From contig JAKFUF010000010.1 in assembly GCA_021732845.1 (NCBI GenBank), positions 94,324-158,323 of the forward strand: 64,000 bases of DNA, in the 5' to 3' direction. Shown here piece after piece: positions 1 through 9,500 of this stretch (position 1 is the stretch's first letter; every line of letters begins with the position of its first letter). The stretch comes from Planctomycetaceae bacterium (GTDB taxonomy: Bacteria > Planctomycetota > Planctomycetia > Planctomycetales > Planctomycetaceae). The translations under genes and the position numbers were made by a program. The notes below the pieces were generated by a model. The model worked only from the letters and a program-made list of their open reading frames with translations. It searched no databases and was not told the DNA's origin.

Positions 1-1922
1 TCGATCTCACGCACCTCGTCGACACGCTGGGCAACCTGCAGTTCAACGTCGATCCGGGGCTGCCGGTCGTCGACCCGATTGCCGGGGGCATTCTCCCCCG
101 CACGACGATCGACTTCGCGGGCGATGTCGATGTCCTCCGCTACGTGGCTCAGGTCACCGGCCGGCTGACGGTCACGCAGTCCCGCACCGCGGCGCAGACC
201 GGTCTCGACAGCGTGCTGGACGCCTTCCGCGAAACGTCGCGAACCGCCAACGACGCCAGCGCCGTGTTCCTCACCGGCAACGATGACCTTGATGCCACGC
301 GCGTTAGCCAGGTGACCTTCAACATCCAGCAGGGCCAGGCCTACTACATCCGCGTCTCGGGGTTCGGAGCCACGGCGGGCGACTGGGCGCTCAGCTTCCA
401 GACCGACACCACCACTGTCGATCCCGAAGGCGACATCCAGGCCGATGCCCAGCCTGTGACGCTCGCTCCGAAGGCGAACGGCACCGGCGACACCGCCGAT
501 GTCAGTGGCAGTATCGACCGCGACGGCGATGTCGACTACCTGCGGTTCACCCCCAGCGTCACCGGGCAGGCTTCGGTCCTGCTGACCTCGGCGCTGCCCC
601 TCATTCTGGACGTGTTCAGTGGCTCGGTCCGCATCGCCAGCGACCGTTCCCCGGGCGACGGAACTCTGGTCACGTTTGATGTGATCGCGGGGCAGACCTA
701 TTTCCTCCGCGTGGCCACCGCCATTCCCGGCACGCCGGCTCCCCAGGGGCTGCGCGGCACCTACTCCCTCCGCATCGAAACCACGTCCGGTCCGCTGACG
801 CCACAGCCGGGCGTCACCGTGACCGACCAGCAATTGAACGACCTGTACGCCATCCTGATCGAGGCTCTGGTCCAGGAGAGCACCCGCTCGGTGCGCCCGC
901 TGGCCGAGATTGCCAGGGCGGTCAATGCCATCATCGTGCAGGCCTTCATCAACCAGCAGGGTGGCATCCAGGCATTCTCGATTCCGGCCGGCCTGTTCTA
1001 CTTCGATCCTGTCGACTTCATCGTGACGGAGTCCCAGGGCCGGCAGGCGGGGTTCACCAAGGCCGAGGGCGTGGTCAACGAATTCGGACCCAAGGCCAAG
1101 TACACGGGCGACGGCGCGGCCGAACTGCTCATCATCCCCAACATCACGGCTTCGACCTACAACCTGCAGTTCGTCGGCGTCGGTGCCGGAAGCTTTCTCG
1201 CCGGGGCGAACTTCATTGGTGCCCGCGGCGGCGTCAGCGCGGTCACCATTGCCGACACGCTCTTCAAGGGCACCACGTCGCTGCTGCTCGACTTCAGCGG
1301 CCGCAGCACGGGCGTCACCGCCAGCAGCGGACCAAACTCGTCCTCGATCTCGGTCAACAACGGCACATCGCTGTCCCTGGGGACAGGCTTCTCCACCTCG
1401 TCGATCTCCTCGCTCGTGGCCCTGGTGACGCTGGGCGGCCTCACGGCCACAGGGGGCGGAGGCGACTCTGGCTTGGTCGCCGATTCGCGCGGTGGCGGCG
1501 GCGGAACGCCCGACGCCATTCTAGACGACCTGTTCGGCTTCCTGCCGACACCGGTCCGCAAGGCGGTCGACAAGCTGGTGCGGCCACTGCTCGAGGACTT
1601 GGACCCCGCCGACCTGAAGACGGTCGAAATGCTCGAACAGATTCTGATGGACCTGTTCTTCCCCAACGCTTCCAAGCGCAAGGCGAAGAACGTGAACAAG
1701 ACGCCCAGCGCGGCGCAGGAAGCCAAGACCGACCCGCGCCGCGACGCCGAACAGAGCCAGCGGTCAGCTCCAGCCAAACCGGTGGCTGGCCAGAACCCGG
1801 CACGGCCGGCCAGCACTCCTGCGAACCCGACCTCGGCTCAAAATCCGGCCGGCAACCGTCCCGAGAACAGCGTTCCCCCCGTGGAAAATTCGGGTGCCAA
1901 GGCTGCCGAGTCCCGCGACTGA
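1..1922 (+). CDS. PPC-domain secreted/surface protein, 5' partial
   Basis: The reading frame is already open at base 3, so the N-terminus lies outside the window and the GTG at 144 is internal. Roughly 640 codons are visible. The first half has two copies of a beta-rich module of the pre-peptidase C-terminal (PPC) type, with the typical pattern of a DGDVDYLRF-like strand, a GQASV segment, and a GQTYFLRV-like strand near codons 170-260 of the visible part. The middle is a predicted extracellular region with no family I recognise. The C-terminal 120 residues are rich in Lys, Ala, Pro and Asn, like a disordered tail. PPC domains are known from exported proteins, so surface or secreted location is inferred. 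Function is unknown. Confidence 0.75.
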   Translation, partial: DLTHLVDTLGNLQFNVDPGLPVVDPIAGGILPRTTIDFAGDVDVLRYVAQVTGRLTVTQSRTAAQTGLDSVLDAFRETSRTANDASAVFLTGNDDLDATRVSQVTFNIQQGQAYYIRVSGFGATAGDWALSFQTDTTTVDPEGDIQADAQPVTLAPKANGTGDTADVSGSIDRDGDVDYLRFTPSVTGQASVLLTSALPLILDVFSGSVRIASDRSPGDGTLVTFDVIAGQTYFLRVATAIPGTPAPQGLRGTYSLRIETTSGPLTPQPGVTVTDQQLNDLYAILIEALVQESTRSVRPLAEIARAVNAIIVQAFINQQGGIQAFSIPAGLFYFDPVDFIVTESQGRQAGFTKAEGVVNEFGPKAKYTGDGAAELLIIPNITASTYNLQFVGVGAGSFLAGANFIGARGGVSAVTIADTLFKGTTSLLLDFSGRSTGVTASSGPNSSSISVNNGTSLSLGTGFSTSSISSLVALVTLGGLTATGGGGDSGLVADSRGGGGGTPDAILDDLFGFLPTPVRKAVDKLVRPLLEDLDPADLKTVEMLEQILMDLFFPNASKRKAKNVNKTPSAAQEAKTDPRRDAEQSQRSAPAKPVAGQNPARPASTPANPTSAQNPAGNRPENSVPPVENSGAKAAESRD

Positions 1923-2660
1923 AGACGCCTGGCGCGACGGTCAGGAATTCGGCAGGCCGAGCAGAGGATTGAAAGGTATCAGGGATGAGGCTGTTGCTGG
2001 CGGCCGATCAAAGCACATCCTTCTTCATCCTTTTACATCCTCTTTCATCTTGTCCAACCTTCCTGACAGATCCCGCTTTCCAACAACCTGCGGCCCCAAA
2101 GACGCGGGGATGGCCAATGGTTTCAGACAAAATGTTGAAATATTAATTGACATTCTGCTGGACTCTCCGTAGAACTGGAATGTGTACATTTGTGTCATTC
2201 CAATTTTAGGCGAAGCTCAGGTCGGCGGATCGTGGAACACGCGGCATATCACAGGCTGTTCGAGGGCACGTCGCGGCAGATTGCCGGTGAAGTTGTCCTT
2301 CGCTGCGCTTTATTGGCGCTTGCCGTCGTGAGGTTGGCGCAGCGGCTGATGCCAATTCCACAAAGGCTCATCACTGGCATGGCGAGGTTCTGCCGCCAAG
2401 TCGGTGAAGCGTGGCTGTGTTTCGCCAAGACTACATTGGCTGCTGGCTCATGCAAGTGTGTGGCTCAGTCTGGCCCGGTTGTCGATGCCGGCTTGAACCC
2501 GCTCACGCGGGGAACTTCGACAATTCCGTCCGCGAACGTTTGTGCCACTTCCATTTCAGGGCAGACCGCTTCTCGACTGGCCGCGAGCCACGAACTCCAG
2601 GCTCAGGCTGGCATTCAGGATCCACGTCGACCATCAGGGTTCGCGCCGCCGATCATCAAC
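1923..2660. other. Intergenic region before the minisatellite, no convincing gene
   Basis: This stretch is open in more than one frame, but none of the translations resembles a known family and composition is irregular. A possible sigma-70-like promoter is seen: TTGACA at 2147-2152, 17 bases, then TAGAAC at 2170-2175 (4 of 6 matches to the -10 box). It points toward the minisatellite and larB about 1 kb away. This is weak evidence. Confidence 0.4.
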
Positions 2661-3093
2661 GCTGTCGACCACACGCGCTGCGCCCCCTATCAGCACGTTG
2701 TCGACTGCACTCGTTGCGCCCCCTATCAGCAACACTGTCAACCGCACACGCTGCGCCGCCTGTCAGCACATTGTCGACTGCATGCGCTGCGCCGCCTGTC
2801 AGCACGTTGTCGACTGCACTCGTTGCGCCCCCTATCAGCACACCGTCGACTGCACTCGCTGCGCCGCCTATCTGCTCACTGTCAACTACTCGCGCTGCGC
2901 CCCCCATCAGCACGTTGTCGACTGCATGCGCTGCGCCCCCTGTCAGCACGTTGTCGACTGCACTCGTTGCGCCCCCTATCAGCACACCGTCGACTGCACT
3001 CGCTGCGCCGCCTATCTGCTCACTGTCAACTACTCGCGCTGCGCCCCCCATCAGCACGTTGTCGACTGCATGCGCTGCGCCCCCTATCAGCAC
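2661..3093. repeat. 36-bp minisatellite, 12 tandem units with 144-bp higher-order duplication
   Basis: Twelve head-to-tail units can be lined up: 2661, 2697, 2733 (37 bp), 2770, 2806, 2842, 2878, 2914, 2950, 2986, 3022 and 3058, each 36 bp except the third. Every unit has a TGTCRAC-like start (often the palindrome GTCGAC), a central CGCTGCGCC-like segment, and usually ends TATCAGCAC. Units 5-8 (2806-2949) and 9-12 (2950-3093) are near-identical 144-bp blocks, differing by one base that I can see (TGTCAG versus TATCAG). Because 36 is a multiple of three, the array reads open in all three forward frames and at least one reverse frame. The forward peptide would be a Cys-rich 12-mer (VDCxRCAPYQHx). 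The 37-bp unit breaks any single frame, which argues against translation of the whole array. Confidence 0.9.
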
Positions 3094-3219
3094 ACCGACT
3101 GCTCTTGATTGCCACCCCAATCGAAAATCGAAAATCAAACTTGCTGTTCGTGCGAGGCAGACACACCTGATCTGTCGTCCGTCCTTGAAAACACGCGGGA
3201 CATGAGCGATTGATGAACC

Positions 3220-4035
3220 TTGATCTGTTCCTGTCCCGCGTGTGTGGATTTCGTTGTGACGCCGCTCCTGATTCTTGAAGCATTGTCCCGGGGTGAACTG
3301 GATCCGCGTGAGGCCGCGGCGCGGCTCGGGATTCCGGAGGCTCCGCTGGTCTCCGCCACGAGTGCGGCCGAGGTCGACCTGGACCGCGCCCGCCGCTGTG
3401 GCTTCCCCGAGGTGGTCTTCGCTCCCGGAAAAACTTCCCACGCCATCATCGAAATCCTGAAGCGGCTGCACGAGTCCGGCCAGGATGGCTTCGTCACCCG
3501 CGCCAGTCCCGAACAGGCCGCGGATGTTCTGGCCGCCCTGCCAGACACGATTCACAACCCAGTCGCCCGCACGCTGTCGCATCCGGGACCGCATGGGACC
3601 GTGACAACTCCGCAGGGCTTGGTCGTCGTCATCACGGCCGGCACGGGCGACCTCCCGGTGGCTGAGGAAGCCCTGGAAACCGCCCGCTGGATGGGGACGG
3701 GTGTGGATTTGATCGTCGATGTCGGCGTTGCCGGACCGCACCGCCTGCCGGCCCAGCGGCACCGCTTCCTGCATGCCGACGCCATTGTCGTCGTCGCCGG
3801 AATGGAGGGTGCCCTCCCGTCCGTGGTCGGCGGGCATGTCTCCTGCCCGGTCATCGCCGTGCCCACCAGCATTGGATACGGAGCCAGTTTCGGTGGCCTG
3901 GCGGCACTGTTGGGGATGCTCAACAGTTGTGCGGCGAACGTCACCGTGGTCAACATCGACGCTGGCTTCAAGGCTGGCTATGTCGCCGCGGTGATCGCCC
4001 GCCGCGTGGCCGCCGCGAGGTCGGCGGTGACTTGA
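3220..4035 (+). CDS. larB: Nickel pincer cofactor biosynthesis protein LarB
   Basis: LarB carboxylates and hydrolyses nicotinic acid adenine dinucleotide in the first step of nickel-pincer nucleotide (NPN) cofactor synthesis. The protein has the AIR-carboxylase-like (PurE-like) C-terminal domain: a VVITAGTGDLPVAEEA segment, the VAGMEGALPSVVGG motif, PVIAVPTSIGYGAS, GLAALLGMLNSC and VNIDAGFKAGYVA are all recognisable. The N-terminal part (LLILEALSRGELDPREAAARLG) also matches the family start. The start is uncertain: TTG at 3220 is the longest, but GTG at 3244 or 3256 would place the family N-terminus closer to the first residue. The larA-like gene follows on the same strand after a foldback repeat. 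LarC and LarE, needed for the rest of the pathway, are not in this window. Confidence 0.9.
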   Translation: MICSCPACVDFVVTPLLILEALSRGELDPREAAARLGIPEAPLVSATSAAEVDLDRARRCGFPEVVFAPGKTSHAIIEILKRLHESGQDGFVTRASPEQAADVLAALPDTIHNPVARTLSHPGPHGTVTTPQGLVVVITAGTGDLPVAEEALETARWMGTGVDLIVDVGVAGPHRLPAQRHRFLHADAIVVVAGMEGALPSVVGGHVSCPVIAVPTSIGYGASFGGLAALLGMLNSCAANVTVVNIDAGFKAGYVAAVIARRVAAARSAVT

Positions 4036-4123
4036 ACCCGGCCGCGTGGAATGGGGAGAATGAGCCCCATGTTGATGTGCAAGGCTGACGTAAAGAATTG
4101 GTTTCCCAGAGCATGATCGGCAT

Positions 4124-4256
4124 GGCGGGAGGGCGAAGCTCCTGCCGAGCCGCGAGTCACAGATGACGTGATGGTCGGCACGAACGGCGAGCCACTGGTT
4201 GTGGAAATCGGCGTCTGACCTGCACCGTGGCTCGGCAGGAGCTTCGCCCTCCCGCC
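4124..4256. repeat. Foldback (MITE-like) element with perfect 28-bp inverted repeats
   Basis: The arms at 4124-4151 and 4229-4256 are perfect reverse complements over 28 bases (each contains GGGCGAAGCTCCTGCCGAG or its complement), separated by 77 bases. Read on the minus strand, one arm would encode REGEAPAEP, a peptide I associate from memory with repeat-derived planctomycete gene predictions. The element fills most of the larB-larA gap. A transcript through it could form a long hairpin. Confidence 0.85.
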
Positions 4257-4296
4257 ACGCCGCGCAGTGAATCGGTTCCGTCAATTCAGCCACGAA

Positions 4297-5616
4297 ATGG
4301 ACAATTCGAAGATGCCATGGATCAGTGAGCAGGCCGACAGCATTTCCCGTGAGGCCCTGACGGCGGTGCTCGATCAGGCGGTGGCCGAGGCCCGCAAGCG
4401 GATCTGTGGGACGCCCCGCCGCGTGTTGCTGCTGCCGCCGGACATCACCCGCATGCACTCCGGTGCCGGGTGGATCACCGAGGTGTTTTACGAGCGGTTC
4501 AAAGCCGAGGCGGATGTGCATGTCATCCCGACGCTCGGGCAGCATGAGCCACACACGCGCGAGCAGAACCGGCAGATGTTCGGGGCGATCCCGCACGAGC
4601 GGATTCACCCGCACGACTGGCGCGGCGGCGTGGTGCGTGTGGGCGAGATTCCGGCCGACTACGTCCGCGAGATCAGCGGCGGCGTGGCCGACTGGGCCAT
4701 CCCCGTCGACCTCAACCGGATGCTGATGGAAGAGAAGTGGGACCTGATCATCAACATCGGGCATGTCGTCCCGCATGAGGTGCTGGGGTTTGCCAACCAC
4801 AACAAGAACTACTTCATTGGGCTCGGCGGCAAGGACACGATCTGCGCCTCGCACCTGATGGCGGCGAGCTGTGGCATCGAAAACAACCTCGGCAACCTGC
4901 TGACCCCGGTGCGGCAGTGTTTCAACAAGGCCGAAGACGAACTGCTCGGCCGGCTGCCCGACATGTACGTACAGGTCGTCCTCGCCCGCGATCCCGGCGG
5001 CCACCTGGTCCATACCGGAGTGCATATCGGCGATGACCTGGAGACCTACCTCTCCGCCGCCCGGCAGGCCCGCGAGCAGAACATCACCGTCTTTGAAGAG
5101 CCGCTGAAGAAGGTCGTCTGCGTGATGCAGGGCGATGAGTTCTTCAGCACCTGGGTGGCCAACAAGGCGGTGTACCGCACCCGCATGGCGATGGCTGACG
5201 GCGGCGAACTGCTGATCCTCGCGCCGGGCCTGAAACGCTTCGGCGAGCAGCCCGACGTTGACGCCTTCATCCGCAAGTATGGCTATGTGGGAACGCCACG
5301 GGTGATGGAAATGTACCGGCAGAACGCCGACATGCAGGATCTGGCGCATGCCACGGCGCACCTGATTCATGGCTCGTCCGAGGGCCGGTTCACCATCTGC
5401 TATGCGCCGGGCCACCTGTCGCGGCAGGAGATTGAAGGGGTGAATTTCGAATACGCCGATCTGAACGAGATGCTGGCACGGTATCCGCTGGAGAAGATGC
5501 AGCAGGGGTTCAATGATGTCGGGGGCGAACGGGTGTTCTTCATCCCCACCCCTTCGGCCGGACTCTGGTCCACGCGGAACCGCCTCTACGGCCGCCAGAC
5601 AGGGTTCGGCGCATGA
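4297..5616 (+). CDS. LarA-family nickel-dependent racemase/epimerase (DUF2088)
   Basis: The protein belongs to the lactate racemase LarA superfamily, whose members use the Ni-pincer nucleotide to racemise or epimerise alpha-hydroxy acids by hydride transfer. Counting from the ATG at 4297, conserved elements are DITR at 49-52, TLGQHEP with His83 (matching the LGxH catalytic His), His156 and His160 in IGHVVPHE, and Lys179 and His186 in GLGGKDTICASH (matching the cofactor-binding Lys and the nearby His of LarA). The length of about 439 residues fits. The neighbouring larB supports cofactor use. The superfamily has many substrates, so true lactate racemase activity is not established. A longer start at GTG 4267 or a shorter ATG at 4312 is possible; none has a clear ribosome binding site. 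Confidence 0.85.
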   Translation: MDNSKMPWISEQADSISREALTAVLDQAVAEARKRICGTPRRVLLLPPDITRMHSGAGWITEVFYERFKAEADVHVIPTLGQHEPHTREQNRQMFGAIPHERIHPHDWRGGVVRVGEIPADYVREISGGVADWAIPVDLNRMLMEEKWDLIINIGHVVPHEVLGFANHNKNYFIGLGGKDTICASHLMAASCGIENNLGNLLTPVRQCFNKAEDELLGRLPDMYVQVVLARDPGGHLVHTGVHIGDDLETYLSAARQAREQNITVFEEPLKKVVCVMQGDEFFSTWVANKAVYRTRMAMADGGELLILAPGLKRFGEQPDVDAFIRKYGYVGTPRVMEMYRQNADMQDLAHATAHLIHGSSEGRFTICYAPGHLSRQEIEGVNFEYADLNEMLARYPLEKMQQGFNDVGGERVFFIPTPSAGLWSTRNRLYGRQTGFGA

Positions 5617-6086
5617 AAGTTCCCCATCACCGCACTTCGGCGGACATCAGCGAGAACATGATGACGTCGATGATCGACGTGGTGTTCCTCCTGCTGGTGT
5701 TCTTCGTCTGCGCGGCCACGGGGCAGGTGCATGAGGCGCTGCTGCCGCAAAAGCTGCCTGAAGGCGGCGTCAAATCCACGTCCGTGGTGGAGGTCGAACC
5801 TGGTGCCCCCGACAAGATCTGGATTGAACTGAAGACGGGTGACACCGGCCAGACGCTGATGCTGATGAACGAAACCGAGTACGACAGCTTCGAAGCCCTG
5901 CGCGAAACGCTCTCCGCGCTCGCCGCCGTGGCTCCGGAAAACCCGGTCCTGCTGAACATCGGCCCGGAAGTCCCCGCCGGCGACATGATCCGCGTCTACG
6001 ACACCTGCCGCGCGGCGGGGTTCCAGGTGATCAACTTCAACATCCCGCCCGAACGGTTGATCAACACGGATCCAGTGAAGCGGTGA
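5613..6086 (+). CDS. ExbD/TolR-type biopolymer transport protein
   Basis: This 157-residue protein has a short cytoplasmic N-terminus, one membrane segment (SMIDVVFLLLVFFVCAATG, about residues 19-38) containing the Asp that ExbD/TolR proteins use for proton transfer (MIDVVF), and a periplasmic domain of about 110 residues. ExbD/TolR proteins work with an ExbB/TolQ partner to energise outer-membrane processes. No ExbB/TolQ gene is in the window. Its ATG overlaps the stop of the larA-like gene (ATGA), so it is probably translated from the same message, an unusual neighbour for a racemase. Confidence 0.85.
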   Translation: MKVPHHRTSADISENMMTSMIDVVFLLLVFFVCAATGQVHEALLPQKLPEGGVKSTSVVEVEPGAPDKIWIELKTGDTGQTLMLMNETEYDSFEALRETLSALAAVAPENPVLLNIGPEVPAGDMIRVYDTCRAAGFQVINFNIPPERLINTDPVKR

Positions 6087-6151
6087 ACACTCCCGGTGAG
6101 CCACGCGGGTCGGTCCTCACTCACCGCACGGCTTGCGCCGTGCCGCCAAGG

Positions 6152-6482
6152 ACCGCGGCATGAATAACTGTCGACTTTTGACAAGCCGTACAGCCAATGA
6201 GCCGGAGGGCCTTAGCCGGCCTTAGCCCCCGGTTGGAGGATAATCGGAAGACGCCAGCGCCACGAACCGGACGCTACTAAGTACCGCGGCAAGAATATGT
6301 CGACTTTTGACAAGCCGTACAGCCAATGAGCCGGAGGTCCTTAGCCCCCGGTTGGAGGATGATCGGAAGACGCCAACGCCACGAACCGGACGCTAACGCG
6401 CGCTAACGCGTGCCGGCTGATGAATCTGCTCTCAATCGGCGTCCATCCCAAGCAACTTCACCATGTTATTGTTGCTGCGATC
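6152..6482. repeat. Dispersed intergenic repeat element, two tandem copies
   Basis: Two tandem copies begin at 6152 and 6283 with ACCGCGGCA, followed by a GTCGACTTTTGACAAGCC segment, AGCCAATGAGCCGGAGG, a TTAGCCCCCGGTTGGAGGAT segment and GCCACGAACCGGACGCTA. The first copy carries a 10-base internal duplication (CCGGCCTTAG). After the second copy the element continues through AGCCGGCACGCGTTAGCG (complement) to about 6482. A near-identical copy of the 6283-6482 portion lies in reverse orientation at 40878-41077. The gap 6087-6531 contains nothing else apart from a short CACGGCTTGCGCCGTG palindrome near 6127. Confidence 0.8.
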
Positions 6483-6531
6483 CTAAAAGGGAAGCGGCTG
6501 GGCGCGAGAGGTCATGCTTGATACTCGCACA

Positions 6532-9500
6532 TCACTCCGACCGGATCTCGGCGCGGCCCCAATAGCCAAACTCATGGAACCAGCCGGTCGGACTATTGCT
6601 GAGTTCCAGCTTGACCGGCTTTCCCGCGAACTTGGTTAGGTCAATGCGGATCTCGGTCCAGCCGTTTTTGGTGAGCTTCGAGTCGACGATCTCGTCATAC
6701 AGGCGTTCGCCATTGGCCCGCACGATCAGCCTCCAGTCACAGTCTTGGTTTCCTTTGGGGGCTTCGTGAGAGACCGCCAGTTCCAGGTAGGATTTCTTGT
6801 CGGCTGGCAGTGTCACCGTGCTGCGCAGAACACACGCTTCGGTCATGGAGACCGGGTGAGTGCGCACAACCGTGGGCCGACCGCGATGTTCCTTCAACAA
6901 GGCCACGCCGCCCTCACCACAGGCGGTGGCCGAGAAGCCGGGGGCGACTTCTCCCAAGATGTCGGCAAACTGTTCCGGCACGCTGGTCTGCCGTGGCACA
7001 ACTTCACGAACACCCGGAAGCTGCCGGGCCTGGGGATCTTCCGGCGGACGGTCGAGGGTGATGAAGGCAAACAGGTCGGCGATCTCCTGGGGCTTCAACG
7101 TCTTCTCCAGGTCCTCCGGCATCAGGCTGAGCGAACTCTGTTTCATCTCCTCGATCTGGTCGCGGGGGATGACTTCCTCCTTGCCGCCCTGCACCTTGAG
7201 CACGAGCCGCTGCTCGCTGTCCTCAATGACCAGCCCGGTCAATGTGCGGCCGTTGGTGGACACCGTGCGGGCTTGAAATGCCGCGCCGATGACGAGGCTC
7301 GGATCGAACACGTTCGACAGCAACTGCTCAAATGAATTGCGGCCGTTGACAGTGATGTCGGGTCCGACCTCCTGGCCCTCGCCATAAATCTTATGACACT
7401 GGCCGCACAGTTTTTTGAAGACTTCGCGGCCCTTGGTGGCATCGCCCCGTGTCTGGCGGATCAGGGTCCGCATGCTGGCAATGACCTGTTCGCGCTGCGG
7501 ATTGCGTTCGTCGCGGATCTTCCCCCATTGGGCCGCGACGAGCTTGGCCAGATCTGGATCCTTTGTCGCCAGCAGTTTCCGCACCTGGTTGAGATTGAGG
7601 GCATCGGCCGTCACTTCCTTTTTGCCGATGCCGGCCAGCAGACGCTTGCTCCAGCCCACGCGCTGCGTCAACAGTTCGATCGCCCGTGGCTGCAGTTCCG
7701 GTTCGAGCGTTTTGTAGGAGGCCAGCACCACTTCGGCCACGCGAGGGTCTTCCATTCGCCCGAGCGCCGCCAAAAGTTGTCCGCGAAATTCGGCCGAGGT
7801 GAGGCTTGAACGGGGAACGGCTGGTGTTCCACCTTTCGCCAGGATTTCGGTGACAACATCGAGCAGTTTGACATCGCCCGCCGCAATCAACGCTTCCAGC
7901 GACTTGAGCCTGACGGCTGGGTCGAGTCCGTTCGTGGCAAAGCCGCGCCGAATGGCTTCGATCGCGGCTGGATCCTTCCACGTGACGCTCAACAAACCGG
8001 CTTGAAACCCGAGGGGATGGGCCGTCGACGCCTTGACCCATGGGGCGATGAGGGGGGCCATCGCGGCCTTGAGTTGTGTCAGATGCTCGCCTTGAATTTC
8101 GCCCGATTGAATTTTCGAGGCGAGAAACGCCAGGCTGTTGCCGGCGGCCACGACTGAGCCCCGGGTGTTGGCGAGGTGTTCGATCATTGCGGCGATGGAA
8201 GCGGCCTCGAAAGCCTTGCGTCCAAGCATGCGTTCAATGACGCGGGGCATCAGCGCCGTGAATTGTGGTGCATGTTCCAGATCCACGTCTTTCACCGCCG
8301 CGACAAACTGCGGGCTCTGGTCCTCCAGCAACGGGTGCAGGTTTTGCCACACGATGTGCGGGATCAACGGATCGTCGCCGCAGGCGGCCAGCACCTTGAG
8401 CAGGACAGGCATCTGGGGCATGTTGTGAATCTTGCCCGCGGCGATGGCGACCTGAAGCTGCACATCGGGAGCTTTGTCCTGCGCCATGTCGATGAGCCTC
8501 TGCCGGATCGCGGGAGGGACATCGCCCATCTCGCCCGCGGCGCGCACACCCCAGGCGCGGAATGTGGTGTCTTCATGCTGAAGCAACCGGGTCAAGAAGC
8601 CCTCGTCAAATGGAGTGCCCGCTTGTTCCGAACGGCTGAAGTTCAACAGCGACCACAGGGCATGCAGGCGCGTTTTCTTCGGAGTGGCGTCATTCAGAAC
8701 CAGTGCTTGAAGACGGCTACGGGTTTCGGGCGCATTGCGTTCCCGCAGCAGGCGCTGGGCCAGATCACGGTAGAAGACATTGGGATTGTGCAGACGCTGG
8801 ATGAGCTGCTCGTCGGTCTCTTTCGCCAGGTCGAACGGTGTGGCTCGGGGCGAATCCTTGTAGCGGATGCGATAGAGCCGGCCCTTGGCCCGTTCAATGC
8901 CAGCCGGGTCGCGGCGGGCGTCCTGATAGCAGTGATACTGGTCGTACCAGTCGAGGACATACAGGCAGCCGTCGGGGCCGGTCTTCTGAGCCACGGGCAT
9001 GAACCACGCGTCGTTGGCGGAGAGGAAATCGGGCTCGCCGGTGCCGGCATACGTTGCCCCTTGGCGTCGAATGGAGTCGACGTTCAGGCAGTTTCCATGA
9101 ATGTTGCCCATGTACAGTTTGTCGCGGTATTCGGCGGGATAGGCGTCGCTGTCGAAGTAATGGATCCCACAGTACGCGGCCTTTTGGTGCTTGTGCTTGA
9201 CGATCGATTCGATCTTCCAGGTAAAGGGCGGATAGGGACCGCCCTGGCGGTGGTAGTAACCAGTTTCCGTGAGGTGCCAGAGGTGGTCGATCACACAGGC
9301 ACTAATGAACGCCGAGCCCTCGGCATCGAAGGCCACGCCCCAGGGGTTGCTGGTCCCTTCGCAGAACAGCTCGAAATCACGCGTCCGCGGATGAATGCGG
9401 AACAGCGCGCAGGTGAACTTATACTCCTTCCCCTTGTGCTTCACGTGGCTGTAATTGAACACCCCGTTGAGCCCATACAGCCAGCCGTCCGGCCCCCAGG

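Noticed and set aside
1157..1816. 219-residue minus-strand ORF
   Set aside because: Antisense to the PPC-domain protein, with frame-random composition.
2661..3093. 36-bp repeats as a CRISPR array
   Set aside because: Units are directly abutting with no spacers, and no cas gene is nearby.
2190..3170. 326-residue forward ORF covering the minisatellite, and the other open frames
   Set aside because: The 37-bp unit and the open reading in all frames show that absence of stops comes from repeat periodicity, and the non-repeat part has no recognisable family.
2656..5415. 919-residue minus-strand ORF
   Set aside because: It is antisense to larB and the larA-like gene and runs through the minisatellite.
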